A DNA stretch of 64,000 bases from CAZIOH01 sp964540815. GTDB taxonomy: Bacteria > Myxococcota_A > Polyangia > Fen-1088. This document shows, in pieces, positions 36,098-44,766 of this stretch (within the stretch, counting starts at the first letter, position 1; the number at the start of each line of letters is the position of its first letter). The stretch covers positions 1 through 64,000 of the forward strand of contig CAZIOH010000008.1 in NCBI GenBank assembly GCA_964540815.1, in the 5' to 3' direction. The notes below the pieces were generated by a model, which saw only the letters and a list, made by a program, of their open reading frames with translations, did no database searches and had not been told where the DNA came from. Both the position numbers and the translations under genes were made by a program.

Positions 36098-36451
36098 ATG
36101 TCGGAAGAAGCCAATTGCCTGTTCTGCAAGATCCGCGACGGAAAGATCCCCGCCAAGCTCCTGCACCGGGACGATCAGGTGCTGGCCTTCTCGGACATCG
36201 CGCCGCGCGCCCCCTTCCATGCCCTGGTGGTGCCACTCCGGCACATCTCGAGCCTGGCGGACGCCGTGCCCGAGGATGCCGAGCTGCTCGGGCAGCTGAT
36301 GCTGACCGGCGCCCGCCTGGCGCGCGAGGCCGGCCACGTGCCCTCGGGGTATCGGGTGGTGATGAACGTCGGCCCAGGCGCGGGGCAGAGCGTCTTCCAC
36401 ATCCATCTCCACGTCCTCGCCGGGCGGGTGTTGAACTGGCCCCCAGGCTGA
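36098..36451 (+). CDS. HIT-family (HINT-like) nucleotide hydrolase
   Basis: A 117-residue protein with the histidine triad HIHLH at 101-105 and the N-terminal CLFCKIRDGKIPAKLLHRDD block of HINT proteins, plus NVGPGAGQSVFHIH. Such enzymes hydrolyse adenosine 5'-phosphoramidate-type bonds. Length is normal. ATG 36098 has AGAGGAG upstream, 15 bp after the sctN stop, so it may be read from the same transcript. Confidence 0.95.
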   Translation: MSEEANCLFCKIRDGKIPAKLLHRDDQVLAFSDIAPRAPFHALVVPLRHISSLADAVPEDAELLGQLMLTGARLAREAGHVPSGYRVVMNVGPGAGQSVFHIHLHVLAGRVLNWPPG

Positions 36452-36467
36452 TCCCCGCCATGACCCG

Positions 36468-37613
36468 CTAGCTGCGGGGATGCAGGTGGGCCCGGAGAAA
36501 CTGGATCGTGAGGTCGTCGACGACGAACCGTGGGCGGAGGAGGCTGCCCGCGACGAAGCCCACGTGTCCTCCGCGCTCGCTCAGCCACAGGCGCACATGG
36601 GGGTTCTCGGCCACGGCGTCGGTCGGGAGACAGTCGGTGCCCACGAAGGGATCGTCCTTGGCGGAGATGAGCAGGGTCGGGCGGGCGATGCTTGGCAAGA
36701 AGGCGCACGACGAGTTTCGCCGCCAGTAGTCGCTCGCGTCGTCGAAGCCGAAGAGGGGAGCCGTCACCTGGTCGTCGAAGTCCGCGATGGTGCGGATGCC
36801 CGCGATGCTCAGGTCGGTGAGGCCGCGGAGGCCTGCCGAGGGAGCGACATCGGGGGCGCCCGTCGTGTCGCGTCGGGCCAGGCGCCGGGCCTTCCGGCGC
36901 AGGCTGCGCAGGAAGCGCTCGCGGTAGAGCCAGGGGAAGAAGCCCGGCCCGTCGAGCCGGGCCGCGCAGATCCCGAGGTCGAACGGGACCGAGATGGCCA
37001 CCGCCGCCGCCAGCTCCGACGCGCCCCCCGTCTCGCCGAGGTACTTGAGGAGCATGTTGCCACCGAGCGAGACGCCGACGCCGGCGATCTCGTCCGTCCC
37101 CCAGCGCGCCCGCGCGCGGGCGAGCACCCCTTTGACATCCTCGGTCTTGCCGGCGTGGTAGAGGCTGCGCTGGCGTTCGCCCGACGGGCCGCACGAGGGG
37201 AAGCTGACCGCCAGCACATTCCAGCCGGCGGCCCGGACCGCGTGCGCGAGGCCGCGCATGTAAGTGGAATCGGCGCGCGCTTCGAGGCCGTGCCACAGCA
37301 CCACACCGGGCCGACCCGGGCGGGTCGGGGTCGCCACCACGTCGAGCCCGTCTTCGAGCCCGTCTTGGCTCCGGTCTTGCCCGCGCGCATCTGGCCACAC
37401 CTCGTGCGTCGCCCCGACGAGGGGCGGGACCCGTCGAAAGAAGTGAGGCCAGATGGTCTGCGCATTGCCAGTGCCGAGGAACCGCGCGGGGCGAAACCCG
37501 TTCGCCGGAGGCAGGTCGCCGTCTCCCGGCGAACGGCTGCAGGACGAGGAGTCCTCCGGCTGGCGCAACGGGCACCGGTCCTGGCTGGGCTGGTGTTCGG
37601 ATGGCTGGCTCAT
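36468..37613 (-). CDS. YheT-like alpha/beta hydrolase
   Basis: A 381-residue alpha/beta hydrolase. The family start motif FLGTGNAQTIWPHF is near 45-60. The oxyanion region is LWHGLEA, the nucleophile elbow GVSLGGNMLLKYLGE carries the catalytic Ser, and the final His is in ERGGHVGFV. The acid is probably in SAKDDPFVG. YheT-type enzymes hydrolyse esters or lipids; the substrate is unknown. The N-terminal 40 residues are Ser/Gln/Pro-rich and poorly conserved. It is convergent with the HIT gene. Confidence 0.9.
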   Translation of the reverse strand: MSQPSEHQPSQDRCPLRQPEDSSSCSRSPGDGDLPPANGFRPARFLGTGNAQTIWPHFFRRVPPLVGATHEVWPDARGQDRSQDGLEDGLDVVATPTRPGRPGVVLWHGLEARADSTYMRGLAHAVRAAGWNVLAVSFPSCGPSGERQRSLYHAGKTEDVKGVLARARARWGTDEIAGVGVSLGGNMLLKYLGETGGASELAAAVAISVPFDLGICAARLDGPGFFPWLYRERFLRSLRRKARRLARRDTTGAPDVAPSAGLRGLTDLSIAGIRTIADFDDQVTAPLFGFDDASDYWRRNSSCAFLPSIARPTLLISAKDDPFVGTDCLPTDAVAENPHVRLWLSERGGHVGFVAGSLLRPRFVVDDLTIQFLRAHLHPRS

Positions 37614-37664
37614 CGAGATTCGCGGGCGTGGCGGTCCTGCCAGCGGGTGCTAACGTGCCGGGTC

Positions 37665-38672
37665 ATGCAAATGACCAGGCTTGGCCGCACGGGGTTGAAG
37701 GTCAGTCGGCTGTGCCTCGGGACCATGAACTTCGGCCCCGAGACCACCGAGAAGGACGCGTTCGCGATCATGGACCGGGCCCTCGAGCTCGGGATCAACT
37801 TCTTCGACACCGCCGACGTCTACGGCTGGAAGAAGGGGGAGGGGATCACCGAGCAGATCATCGGGCGCTGGTTCGCCCAGGGCGGTCGACGCCGCGAGCG
37901 GGTGGTACTCGCCACCAAGCTCTACGGCGAGATGGGCGAATGGCCGAACGAGTCGCGCCTCTCCGCGCTGCACATCCGACGGGCCTGCGAGGGGAGCCTG
38001 CGCCGCCTCGGCACCGACCACATCGATCTCTATCAGATGCATCACATCGACCGCGATACCCCGTGGGACGAGATCTGGCAAGCCATGGAGCTGCTGGTTC
38101 AGCAAGGAAAGATCGTCTACGTGGGCTCGTCGAACTTCGCGGGCTGGCACATCGCCCGCGCCAACGAGCGGGCCGCGCGTCGCAACTTCCTCGGGCTCGT
38201 GTCCGAGCAGAGCCGGTACAACCTGCTCGAACGCACCGTGGAGCTCGAGGTGGCGCCGGCTTGCGCCGAGTACGGGCTCGGCCTGATTCCATGGAGCCCC
38301 CTGGCGAGCGGGGCCCTGGCTGGCCGGGACCTGCAAGGGGAGCTGCGCGCGGACGGAGGCGCTCCGGCCGAAGCGGCGGGCGGGCGCCGCGGCGGCACCT
38401 GGGGCCGGGAGATGTCCGAGAAACACGCCGACAAGCTCGAGCGCTTCGGGAAGCTCTGTCGCGAGCTGCACCAGAAACCCGCCAACGTCGCCCTCGCCTG
38501 GTTGCTCGCCAATCCGGTGGTGACCGCCCCCATCATCGGGCCCCGCACCCTGGCCCAGCTCGACGGCGCCCTCGAAGCGCTCGAGGTGCGCCTCGAGCCC
38601 CAGACGCTCACCCGTCTGCACGAGATCTTTCCTGGGCCCGGGAAGCCCGCCCCCGAGGCCTATGCCTGGTGA
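37665..38672 (+). CDS. Aldo/keto reductase
   Basis: A 335-residue NADPH-dependent aldo/keto reductase with the tetrad D48, Y53, K85 and H126 in the family contexts FFDTADVYGW, ATKLYGE and DLYQMHHID. Cofactor-binding GSSNFAGWHIARA and APIIGPRTLAQLDGAL follow. It is close to the YajO/Gfo-like AKR11/12 subgroup. A Gly/Arg-rich insert near 230-245 is unusual. ATG 37665 is used; the second Met is two codons later. It ends 13 bp inside the 3' end of convergent msrB. Confidence 0.95.
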   Translation: MQMTRLGRTGLKVSRLCLGTMNFGPETTEKDAFAIMDRALELGINFFDTADVYGWKKGEGITEQIIGRWFAQGGRRRERVVLATKLYGEMGEWPNESRLSALHIRRACEGSLRRLGTDHIDLYQMHHIDRDTPWDEIWQAMELLVQQGKIVYVGSSNFAGWHIARANERAARRNFLGLVSEQSRYNLLERTVELEVAPACAEYGLGLIPWSPLASGALAGRDLQGELRADGGAPAEAAGGRRGGTWGREMSEKHADKLERFGKLCRELHQKPANVALAWLLANPVVTAPIIGPRTLAQLDGALEALEVRLEPQTLTRLHEIFPGPGKPAPEAYAW

Positions 38673-39178
38673 GTCGGCTTCACGATCGGGCCCTGGCCCC
38701 CGATCGTCTCGTCGCGCGGGACCACGGGCCGCAGCGAGACCGCGTTGATGCAGTAGCGCAGCCCGGTCGGCTTGGGTCCGTCGCGGAAGACGTGGCCGAG
38801 GTGTCCGCGGCAGCGCGCGCAGTGCACCTCCGTGCGTGACATGCCATGGGACACGTCCTGCGTGGTCTCGACCGCCGAAGGGGCCGCGGGCGCGAAGAAG
38901 CTCGGCCACCCCGAGCCCGAGTCGTACTTCTGCTCGGCGCTGAACAGCGCCGCGCCACACCCCGCGCAAACGAAGGAGGCCTCCGCGTCCTCGAAGTCCT
39001 CGTGGTGACCGGAGAAGGCCCGCTCGGTCCCGTGCTCCCGGAGCACATGAAACTGCTCGGGGGTGAGGGTGGCCCTCCACTCGGCCTCGGTCCGGACCAA
39101 CGGATCGGGCTCGGCCGACTGCTCGGGTGGGCTGGATTCTCTTCGGTCCGTGCTCTTTGCGATCATCTTTGTGATCAT
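38660..39178 (-). CDS. msrB: Peptide-methionine (R)-S-oxide reductase
   Basis: A 172-residue MsrB that repairs the R epimer of methionine sulfoxide. Structural-zinc cysteines are C71, C74, C120 and C123 (CAGC, CARC), and catalytic C143 is in RYCINA. GSGWPSF and HLGHVF are conserved. ATG 39178 has GGAGG eight bases upstream; ATG 39166 is also possible. A longer in-frame extension lacks family sequence and is not used. There is no signal peptide, so the enzyme is probably cytoplasmic. Confidence 0.95.
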   Translation of the reverse strand: MITKMIAKSTDRRESSPPEQSAEPDPLVRTEAEWRATLTPEQFHVLREHGTERAFSGHHEDFEDAEASFVCAGCGAALFSAEQKYDSGSGWPSFFAPAAPSAVETTQDVSHGMSRTEVHCARCRGHLGHVFRDGPKPTGLRYCINAVSLRPVVPRDETIGGQGPIVKPTHQA

Positions 39179-39356
39179 CTTTGTCGCCTCCGTTCCGCGA
39201 GCCGCGGTTGCAGGTCGCAAGCTGAATCTAGCAGTGGAATCCACCGGGTGCCGGTTTCCCACCCGGGTTAGGCGCGCGATCCCGAGAAAATAACCTCTAT
39301 CGGGCCGGAACCCGGCCGGTTCGCCCCGCGCATGCCGGTCAGGGTACCTTTGCGGG

Positions 39357-42308
39357 ATGATATCCTGGCGGCTCGCGCGCCTCCTCGTTGGAGGGGTCGG
39401 CCTCTTTTCTTCGAGCATGGCAGCAGCGCATGCAGGACTCCCGATGGCGAGAACCACGAACCCCAGCCCCAGTCCGAATCCGACGACGACGACGACATGG
39501 AGTCACCCGCTCGCGTCGGGCTGGTCCTTCCGGCGCGTCACGACGCCCCCGGTCCCTCCCGAACCCTGGCTCCCGGCCACCGTTCCGGGGTGTGTCCACA
39601 CCGATCTCTTCGCCAGCGGGAAGATCGCCGATCCCTTCGTTCGCCTGAACGAGCAGGACCAGCAGTGGATCGAGCACGAGGCCTGGGAGTACCGGACGAC
39701 CTTCGCGGTCCCGCCGGAGCAGGCGGCCCGTGAGCGGGTCGAGCTGGTCTTCGCGGGGATCGACACCCATGCGACCGTCTTCCTGAACGGGGTGGCGGTG
39801 CTCTCCGCGAACGACATGTTCCGCGGCTTTCGGGTGGACGTGAAGCCGCTCCTGCGGGCCGGCGACAACCTGCTGCTGGTCCGCTTTCAATCGCCCATCG
39901 CCGCGGCCAAGCCCGCCTACGACGCCGCCGGGTACCAGCTCCCGGCGGCCAATGACCAGGCCAAGGAGATGGTGAGCATGTGGAGCCGCAAGGCTCCCTA
40001 CCACTACGGATGGGACTGGGGTCCCCGCTTCGTGACCAGCGGTCTGTGGCGGCCGGTCACCCTCGAGGCCTGGGACACCGTGCGCATCGCCGACCTGCAG
40101 GTCTTTCAGGAACGGCTCGACGACGCCGAGGCCGTGCTCCGGGTCAAGGTCCGGCTCACCCCGGCGCGGATAGACCGAGCCCCGACCGCGCGCGTCCGCG
40201 TCCGCGTGTCCGCCGCCCTGCACGCGAGCCAACAGTTCGATGCCGGCCCTGCCGGCGCCGCCGCCGCTGGCGCTGCCGGGGCGGGGGGGGCCTCGGCCGC
40301 GCGATCTTCCGCCGCCGTGCCCGCGGTTGCGGTCCGCGTCGCCGAGACCGAGATCGAAGCCCCGGTCGTCGCCGGGGGCGGGGACGTCACCCTCGGGCTT
40401 CGCATCCCCCACCCCGAGCGCTGGTGGCCGAACGGGCTTGGTCCGCAACGGCTCTACGACATCTCGGCCAGCGTGCGCCCGGCCACGGTCGCCGTCGCCG
40501 GCGCGGCCCACCACCCCGCCGGGCACGCCCCCGCGAACCCGCCCGGTCCCGGCTCCGCGGGCGATCCCGCGGACTCCTCCGCGCCGCTCGACCGCCGAAC
40601 CACCCGGATCGGCCTGCGCACCCTCGAGGTCGTCCATCGCCGGGACGCCGAGGGGAAGAGCTTCACGATCGAGGTGAACGGGGCGCCGGTCTTCATGAAG
40701 GGCGCGAACTGGGTCCCCGCCGACAGCTTCCTGCCGCGCATCCCCGCCGAGCGCCAGCGCTGGTTGCTCGAGTCGGCGGCCGCCGCCAACATGAACATGG
40801 TGCGGGTGTGGGGCGGCGGCGTCTACGAGGACGACCGGTTCTACGCCGACTGCGACGAGCTCGGGCTCCTGGTCTGGCAGGACTTCATGTTCGCCTGCAG
40901 CATGTACCCCGGGGACGCGGCCTTCCTCGACGAGGTCCGCCACGAGGCGGTGGAGAACGTGCGCCGGCTGCGCAACCACCCGAGCCTCGCGCTGTGGGCC
41001 GGCAACAACGAGATCGAGGCGGCCTGGCAGGGGTGGGGATGGCCATCCAAGTTCAACCTCTCCCCCGCCGTCCAGGACAAGCTGTGGAAGGACTACCGCA
41101 CCCTCTTTCACCAGCTCCTGCCCGCGATCGTGGCCGAGGAGGATCCTGGGCGCTTCTACACGCGCAGCTCGCCCAGCGCGAACGAGGACGACGTCCACGC
41201 CAACCAGCTCGGGTGGGGGGACATGCACTACTGGGGCGTGTGGCACGCCGAGAAGCCGTACACCGACTATGCGTCGAACACCTCGCGCTTCATGAGCGAG
41301 TACGGGTTTCAATCGTTCCCGGAGCTGGCGACGGTCGCGCTCTACGCCGCGCCATCCGACTGGGACATCGACGGGCCGGTCATGCTGGCGCACCAGAGAC
41401 ACCCGAGGGGCAACGCCCTCATTCGCACCTACCTCGCCCGCGATTTCCGGCGACCCCGGGATTTTGCGTCGTTCCTCTACGTGGGGCAGGTCCTGCAGGC
41501 GACCATCATCCAGTACGCGGCCGAGGCCCATCGCCGCCAGATGGGGCGAAACTGGGGGAGCCTGTACTGGCAGCTCGACGATTGCTGGCCGGTCGCCTCC
41601 TGGTCGGGGATCGACTACGTGGGGCGCTGGAAGGCCCTGCACTACGCCGCTCGCCGGTTCTTCGCCCCGGTGCTGGTGAGCGTGGCCGAGGAGGGCGACG
41701 AGATCCGTTTCTGGGGGATCTCCGATCGGCGGACCGAGCTGCCCGCGGAGCTCACGGTGCGGCTGGTGGAGCTGTCGGGGAGGGAGCTCTGGCGGCGGCA
41801 GGAGCTGGTTCGTCTGGGGGCGAACCAGAGTCGGATCTACCTGTCGATCCCGAAGCGCGAGGCGCTGGCGGCCGCCGATCCGGCGCGCGTGGTGCTGGTC
41901 GCGGAGCTCGCCGCCCGCGGTGAGCGAACGAGCCGCGCGGTCTTCTCGTTCGTGAAGGTCAAGGAGCTGGAGCTGCCCGACCCCGGGGTCAGCCTGGCGG
42001 TGGCCGCCGCCGGGCCGAACCTCTTCGACGTGACCGTGCGCGCCGAGCGCTTCGCCCGGGCGGTGGTGCTGTCGATGACCGACCCCGCCTCGGGCCGGAT
42101 GGCCATCGACGGCTTCTTCGACGACAACGCCTTCGATCTGTTGCCGGGGGAGACCGTGACGGTCCACCTGCGGACTCGGCCCGCGTCGACTCCTTCGGGG
42201 ACTCCCGCGGGCATTGCCGGGACCACCGCCGAGGCCGTGGCACCCACCCCGGAGCAGGTGCGCGCGGCCCTGCGTGTCATGTCGATCGCCGACAGCTACG
42301 CGCGATAG
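39357..42308 (+). CDS. Exported glycoside hydrolase family 2 beta-mannosidase
   Basis: A 983-residue GH2 enzyme with a signal peptide (residues 1-26, LARLLVGGVGLFSSSMAAAHA). The N-terminal jelly-roll has WLPATVPGCVHTDLFASGKI. The catalytic acid/base is E552 in GNNE and the nucleophile is E648 in FMSEYGFQSFPE. Substrate-site segments KAPYHYGWDWGPRF and WQLDDCWPVASWS are typical of beta-mannosidase. Two Ala/Gly/Pro-rich inserts (about 295-325 and 385-420) are not found in most family members. It probably trims mannan-derived oligosaccharides in the periplasm or outside. Confidence 0.94.
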   Translation: MISWRLARLLVGGVGLFSSSMAAAHAGLPMARTTNPSPSPNPTTTTTWSHPLASGWSFRRVTTPPVPPEPWLPATVPGCVHTDLFASGKIADPFVRLNEQDQQWIEHEAWEYRTTFAVPPEQAARERVELVFAGIDTHATVFLNGVAVLSANDMFRGFRVDVKPLLRAGDNLLLVRFQSPIAAAKPAYDAAGYQLPAANDQAKEMVSMWSRKAPYHYGWDWGPRFVTSGLWRPVTLEAWDTVRIADLQVFQERLDDAEAVLRVKVRLTPARIDRAPTARVRVRVSAALHASQQFDAGPAGAAAAGAAGAGGASAARSSAAVPAVAVRVAETEIEAPVVAGGGDVTLGLRIPHPERWWPNGLGPQRLYDISASVRPATVAVAGAAHHPAGHAPANPPGPGSAGDPADSSAPLDRRTTRIGLRTLEVVHRRDAEGKSFTIEVNGAPVFMKGANWVPADSFLPRIPAERQRWLLESAAAANMNMVRVWGGGVYEDDRFYADCDELGLLVWQDFMFACSMYPGDAAFLDEVRHEAVENVRRLRNHPSLALWAGNNEIEAAWQGWGWPSKFNLSPAVQDKLWKDYRTLFHQLLPAIVAEEDPGRFYTRSSPSANEDDVHANQLGWGDMHYWGVWHAEKPYTDYASNTSRFMSEYGFQSFPELATVALYAAPSDWDIDGPVMLAHQRHPRGNALIRTYLARDFRRPRDFASFLYVGQVLQATIIQYAAEAHRRQMGRNWGSLYWQLDDCWPVASWSGIDYVGRWKALHYAARRFFAPVLVSVAEEGDEIRFWGISDRRTELPAELTVRLVELSGRELWRRQELVRLGANQSRIYLSIPKREALAAADPARVVLVAELAARGERTSRAVFSFVKVKELELPDPGVSLAVAAAGPNLFDVTVRAERFARAVVLSMTDPASGRMAIDGFFDDNAFDLLPGETVTVHLRTRPASTPSGTPAGIAGTTAEAVAPTPEQVRAALRVMSIADSYAR

Positions 42309-42336
42309 CCGCCGCGTGCCGGAGACGCGGCGGCGG

Positions 42337-43347
42337 TCACCGGATCGGACGCGAGCGCTTGCCGCGGCCGAGGCCGGGGCGAATCAGGGTCGGATCGCGG
42401 GGCGGCTTGGCGCTCTTTTCGAGGGCCCGGCGCAGGGCCGTGACCACCCCGGCGCTCTGGCCATGGGCCGGCAGCCGCAGCTGGGCGATGGCCTCGGACA
42501 GGGCATCGCGCACGGGCGGGTGCGTGGCAACGGCGCAGGCCCCGGCGAGCCAGGACTCGGCGGTATCGCCGCCCCCCGTGCCGGCCCCGCGGCCCGTGGC
42601 GGCGCTGCCGTGGGCGACCGCCGCGGCCAGCGCGCGCGGCAGCGCCGCCAGGACCCGCCGATAGGAATCCATGCGCGATGCCGTCCGGGGGGCGGCCGAG
42701 GCGTCGTCGAGCACCCCCGAGAGGTAGGCGCGCAGGGCGGCGTCGTCGACCAGGTTGGCGAGCACGGTCTTGTCGGCGAGCACCTCGGCCACGAGGGCGG
42801 CCACGCCGAAGCGCTCGTCCCGATCCGCGATGTCGGCGAGCCAGCCCTGGGCCCGCTCGACCAGCCGGTCCGACTGACCAGGCTGGCCGAGGAGCTGGAC
42901 GAGGGCATCTCGAATTCCGAAGCGCACGGGCGCCCGTTCGTCGGCGAGCAGGAGCGGGAGCGCCGCCCAGGCGGCTTCCAGCTCCCTGCGCGTGCGGATG
43001 AGGGCCACCCAGGCGTGGGCCGCGGCGATGGGCAGGAAGATCTCCGCGGTGTCGGGAGCGGCGTCGACCCGGGTGAGCCGCTCCAGGAGCGGGAGGATCT
43101 CGCCACGGACGGAGGCGAGCTCGCTGCCGAAGGCGGCCGCGAGCTCGAGGTTGGGGCGTGGGGCGGGCATCCCGCCGTGGCGCGCGAGGAGCGTCTCGAG
43201 GTTGTCGGGGTGTCCCGCGAGGGCCGCGGTCAGGGCCTGCTTGAGGGCCTCGCTCTTCAAGCCACGTTCGCCACGTTCGCCACGTTCGCCACGCTCGCCA
43301 CGCTCGCCACGCTCGCCGGCGAGGCCGCTCTTGTCGGTTGCCTTCAC
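42337..43347 (-). CDS. Unknown helical protein with N-terminal GER repeats
   Basis: About 336 residues, not recognised. After a short basic start comes a run of Gly-Glu-Arg triplets (about 12-29), then an Ala/Leu-rich all-helical protein with repeat-like helices (LEAAWAALPLLLADERAPVRFGIRDALVQLL; AALVAEVLADKTVLANLVDD) that resembles HEAT/ARM solenoids. The tail is basic (GLGRGKRSRP). The start is uncertain: GTG 43347 is used and GTG 43362 is possible, both without a clear binding site. It is convergent with the mannosidase and divergent from fabV. Confidence 0.6.
   Translation of the reverse strand: MKATDKSGLAGERGERGERGERGERGERGLKSEALKQALTAALAGHPDNLETLLARHGGMPAPRPNLELAAAFGSELASVRGEILPLLERLTRVDAAPDTAEIFLPIAAAHAWVALIRTRRELEAAWAALPLLLADERAPVRFGIRDALVQLLGQPGQSDRLVERAQGWLADIADRDERFGVAALVAEVLADKTVLANLVDDAALRAYLSGVLDDASAAPRTASRMDSYRRVLAALPRALAAAVAHGSAATGRGAGTGGGDTAESWLAGACAVATHPPVRDALSEAIAQLRLPAHGQSAGVVTALRRALEKSAKPPRDPTLIRPGLGRGKRSRPIR
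43261..43314. repeat. 9-bp tandem repeat coding Gly-Glu-Arg
   Basis: Six 9-bp units, three GCCACGTTC then three GCCACGCTC, head to tail within the unknown helical protein. The change of sub-type half way suggests two expansion events. Confidence 0.85.
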
Positions 43348-43467
43348 GCGGGCACCATACACGGTCCGTGGGCCCACGGCACCGCCGTGACCCGAGCCGT
43401 CGGGTCCGCCGCGTGGCCCGGCGCACCGCTCGCTTGACCCCCACGGCCGCCTTTGGCAAGAACGGTC

Positions 43468-44679
43468 ATGCCAAACCTCCAGATCGTCGCGCCGCGGATC
43501 CGCGGGTTCATCTGCTTGAACGCGCACCCCGCGGGGTGCGCCGCCAACGTGGAGCGGCAGATCGCCGTCGTCCGAGGCTCCGCCGCGACGTCGCCCCGCC
43601 CTGGTGGCGAGCCGTACCATGTCCTCGTCCTCGGCGCGAGCACCGGCTATGGGCTCTCGAGCCTCCTCACCACGGTCTTCGGATACGGCGCCCGGGCGCT
43701 CGGCGTGTGCCTCGAACGCCCGCCCCAGGGGGACAAGCCCGCCTCGGCCGGGTGGTACAACCTGGTGGCGGCGCACGCCGAAGCGCGTGCCGCCGGCCGC
43801 GCGCTCGAGACGGTCAATGGAGATGCCTACTCCGCCGAGGTGAAGGCCGAGGTTCTCGAGCGCCTGCGCCGCTGGGGGCGCAAGCTCGACGCGGTGGTCT
43901 ACAGCCTCGCCAGCCCGCGACGGACCGATCCCCGCACCGGCGAGACCTTCACCTCGGTCCTCAAGCCGCTCGGCGCGGCCTACAGGAGCAAGAGCATCAA
44001 CCTCGGGAACGACCAGGTGGTCGACGTGGAGCTCGCCCCCGCCACCGAGGCCGACGTCACCGCGACCGTCAAGGTGATGGGCGGCGAGGACTGGGATCTC
44101 TGGATGAGCGCGCTCCTCGACGCCGATCTGCTGGCCCCAGGCTGCCGGACCGTCGCCTACAGCTACCTCGGCCCCGAGCTCACCTACCCGATCTACAGGT
44201 CGGGGACCATCGGGCGCGCCAAGGAGCATCTCGAGCAGACGGCGCACGCGCTCACCGCGACGCTCGGGGCCCGCCTCGGCGGAGCGGCCTTCGTGAGCGT
44301 GAACAAGGCGGTCGTGACCCAGGCGTCGAGCGCCATTCCGGTGGTGCCGCTCTACATCAGCCTCCTTTACCGGGTCATGAAGGCCCGGGGCAGCCACGAG
44401 GGAACCATCGAGCAGGCGGTGCGCCTCTTTCGTGACCATCTGGCGCCCGGCCACACGCCCGAGACCGACGAGGCTGGGCGCATCCGCCTCGACGATCGCG
44501 AGCTCGCGCCCGACGTCCAGGCGGAGGTGTCACGCCTCTGGGCGGAGGTCAGCACCGCCAACCTGGGCGCGCTGTCGGACTACGCAGGCTTCAAGCAGGA
44601 GTTCCGCGCCCTCTTCGGGTTCGAGGTCCCTGGGATCGACTACGGCGAGCCCGTGGACCTCGACCTGCGCATGCCCTGA
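43468..44679 (+). CDS. fabV: Enoyl-ACP/enoyl-CoA reductase FabV
   Basis: A 403-residue FabV/TER reductase that carries out the last step of fatty-acid elongation with NADH. The cofactor loop is GASTGYG (57-63), the active site is Y243-x8-K252, and the family blocks VVYSLASPRRTDPRTGE and SVNKAVVTQASSAIPVVPLYISLLY are present. Length matches FabV, about 60% longer than FabI. ATG 43468 is used; an in-frame TTG at 43453 lacks a binding site. FabV enzymes are typically triclosan-insensitive. No other fatty-acid gene is adjacent. Confidence 0.95.
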   Translation: MPNLQIVAPRIRGFICLNAHPAGCAANVERQIAVVRGSAATSPRPGGEPYHVLVLGASTGYGLSSLLTTVFGYGARALGVCLERPPQGDKPASAGWYNLVAAHAEARAAGRALETVNGDAYSAEVKAEVLERLRRWGRKLDAVVYSLASPRRTDPRTGETFTSVLKPLGAAYRSKSINLGNDQVVDVELAPATEADVTATVKVMGGEDWDLWMSALLDADLLAPGCRTVAYSYLGPELTYPIYRSGTIGRAKEHLEQTAHALTATLGARLGGAAFVSVNKAVVTQASSAIPVVPLYISLLYRVMKARGSHEGTIEQAVRLFRDHLAPGHTPETDEAGRIRLDDRELAPDVQAEVSRLWAEVSTANLGALSDYAGFKQEFRALFGFEVPGIDYGEPVDLDLRMP

Positions 44680-44766
44680 GGAGACCGTCGGCCGCAGCGC
44701 CGATCGCGATGGGGCTTGGCGGTGGGGTCTCGGTCGACCCCACCGCCGGACACGAATCCGGCTGCC

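Noticed and set aside
39339..42167. A minus-strand open frame of about 940 codons antisense to the beta-mannosidase
   Set aside because: Low-complexity shadow translation; the plus-strand GH2 enzyme has intact catalytic residues and a signal peptide.
43261..43314. Regularly repeated units that could suggest a CRISPR array
   Set aside because: Units are only 9 bp, directly adjoining with no spacers, in frame with a coding sequence, and no cas gene is near.
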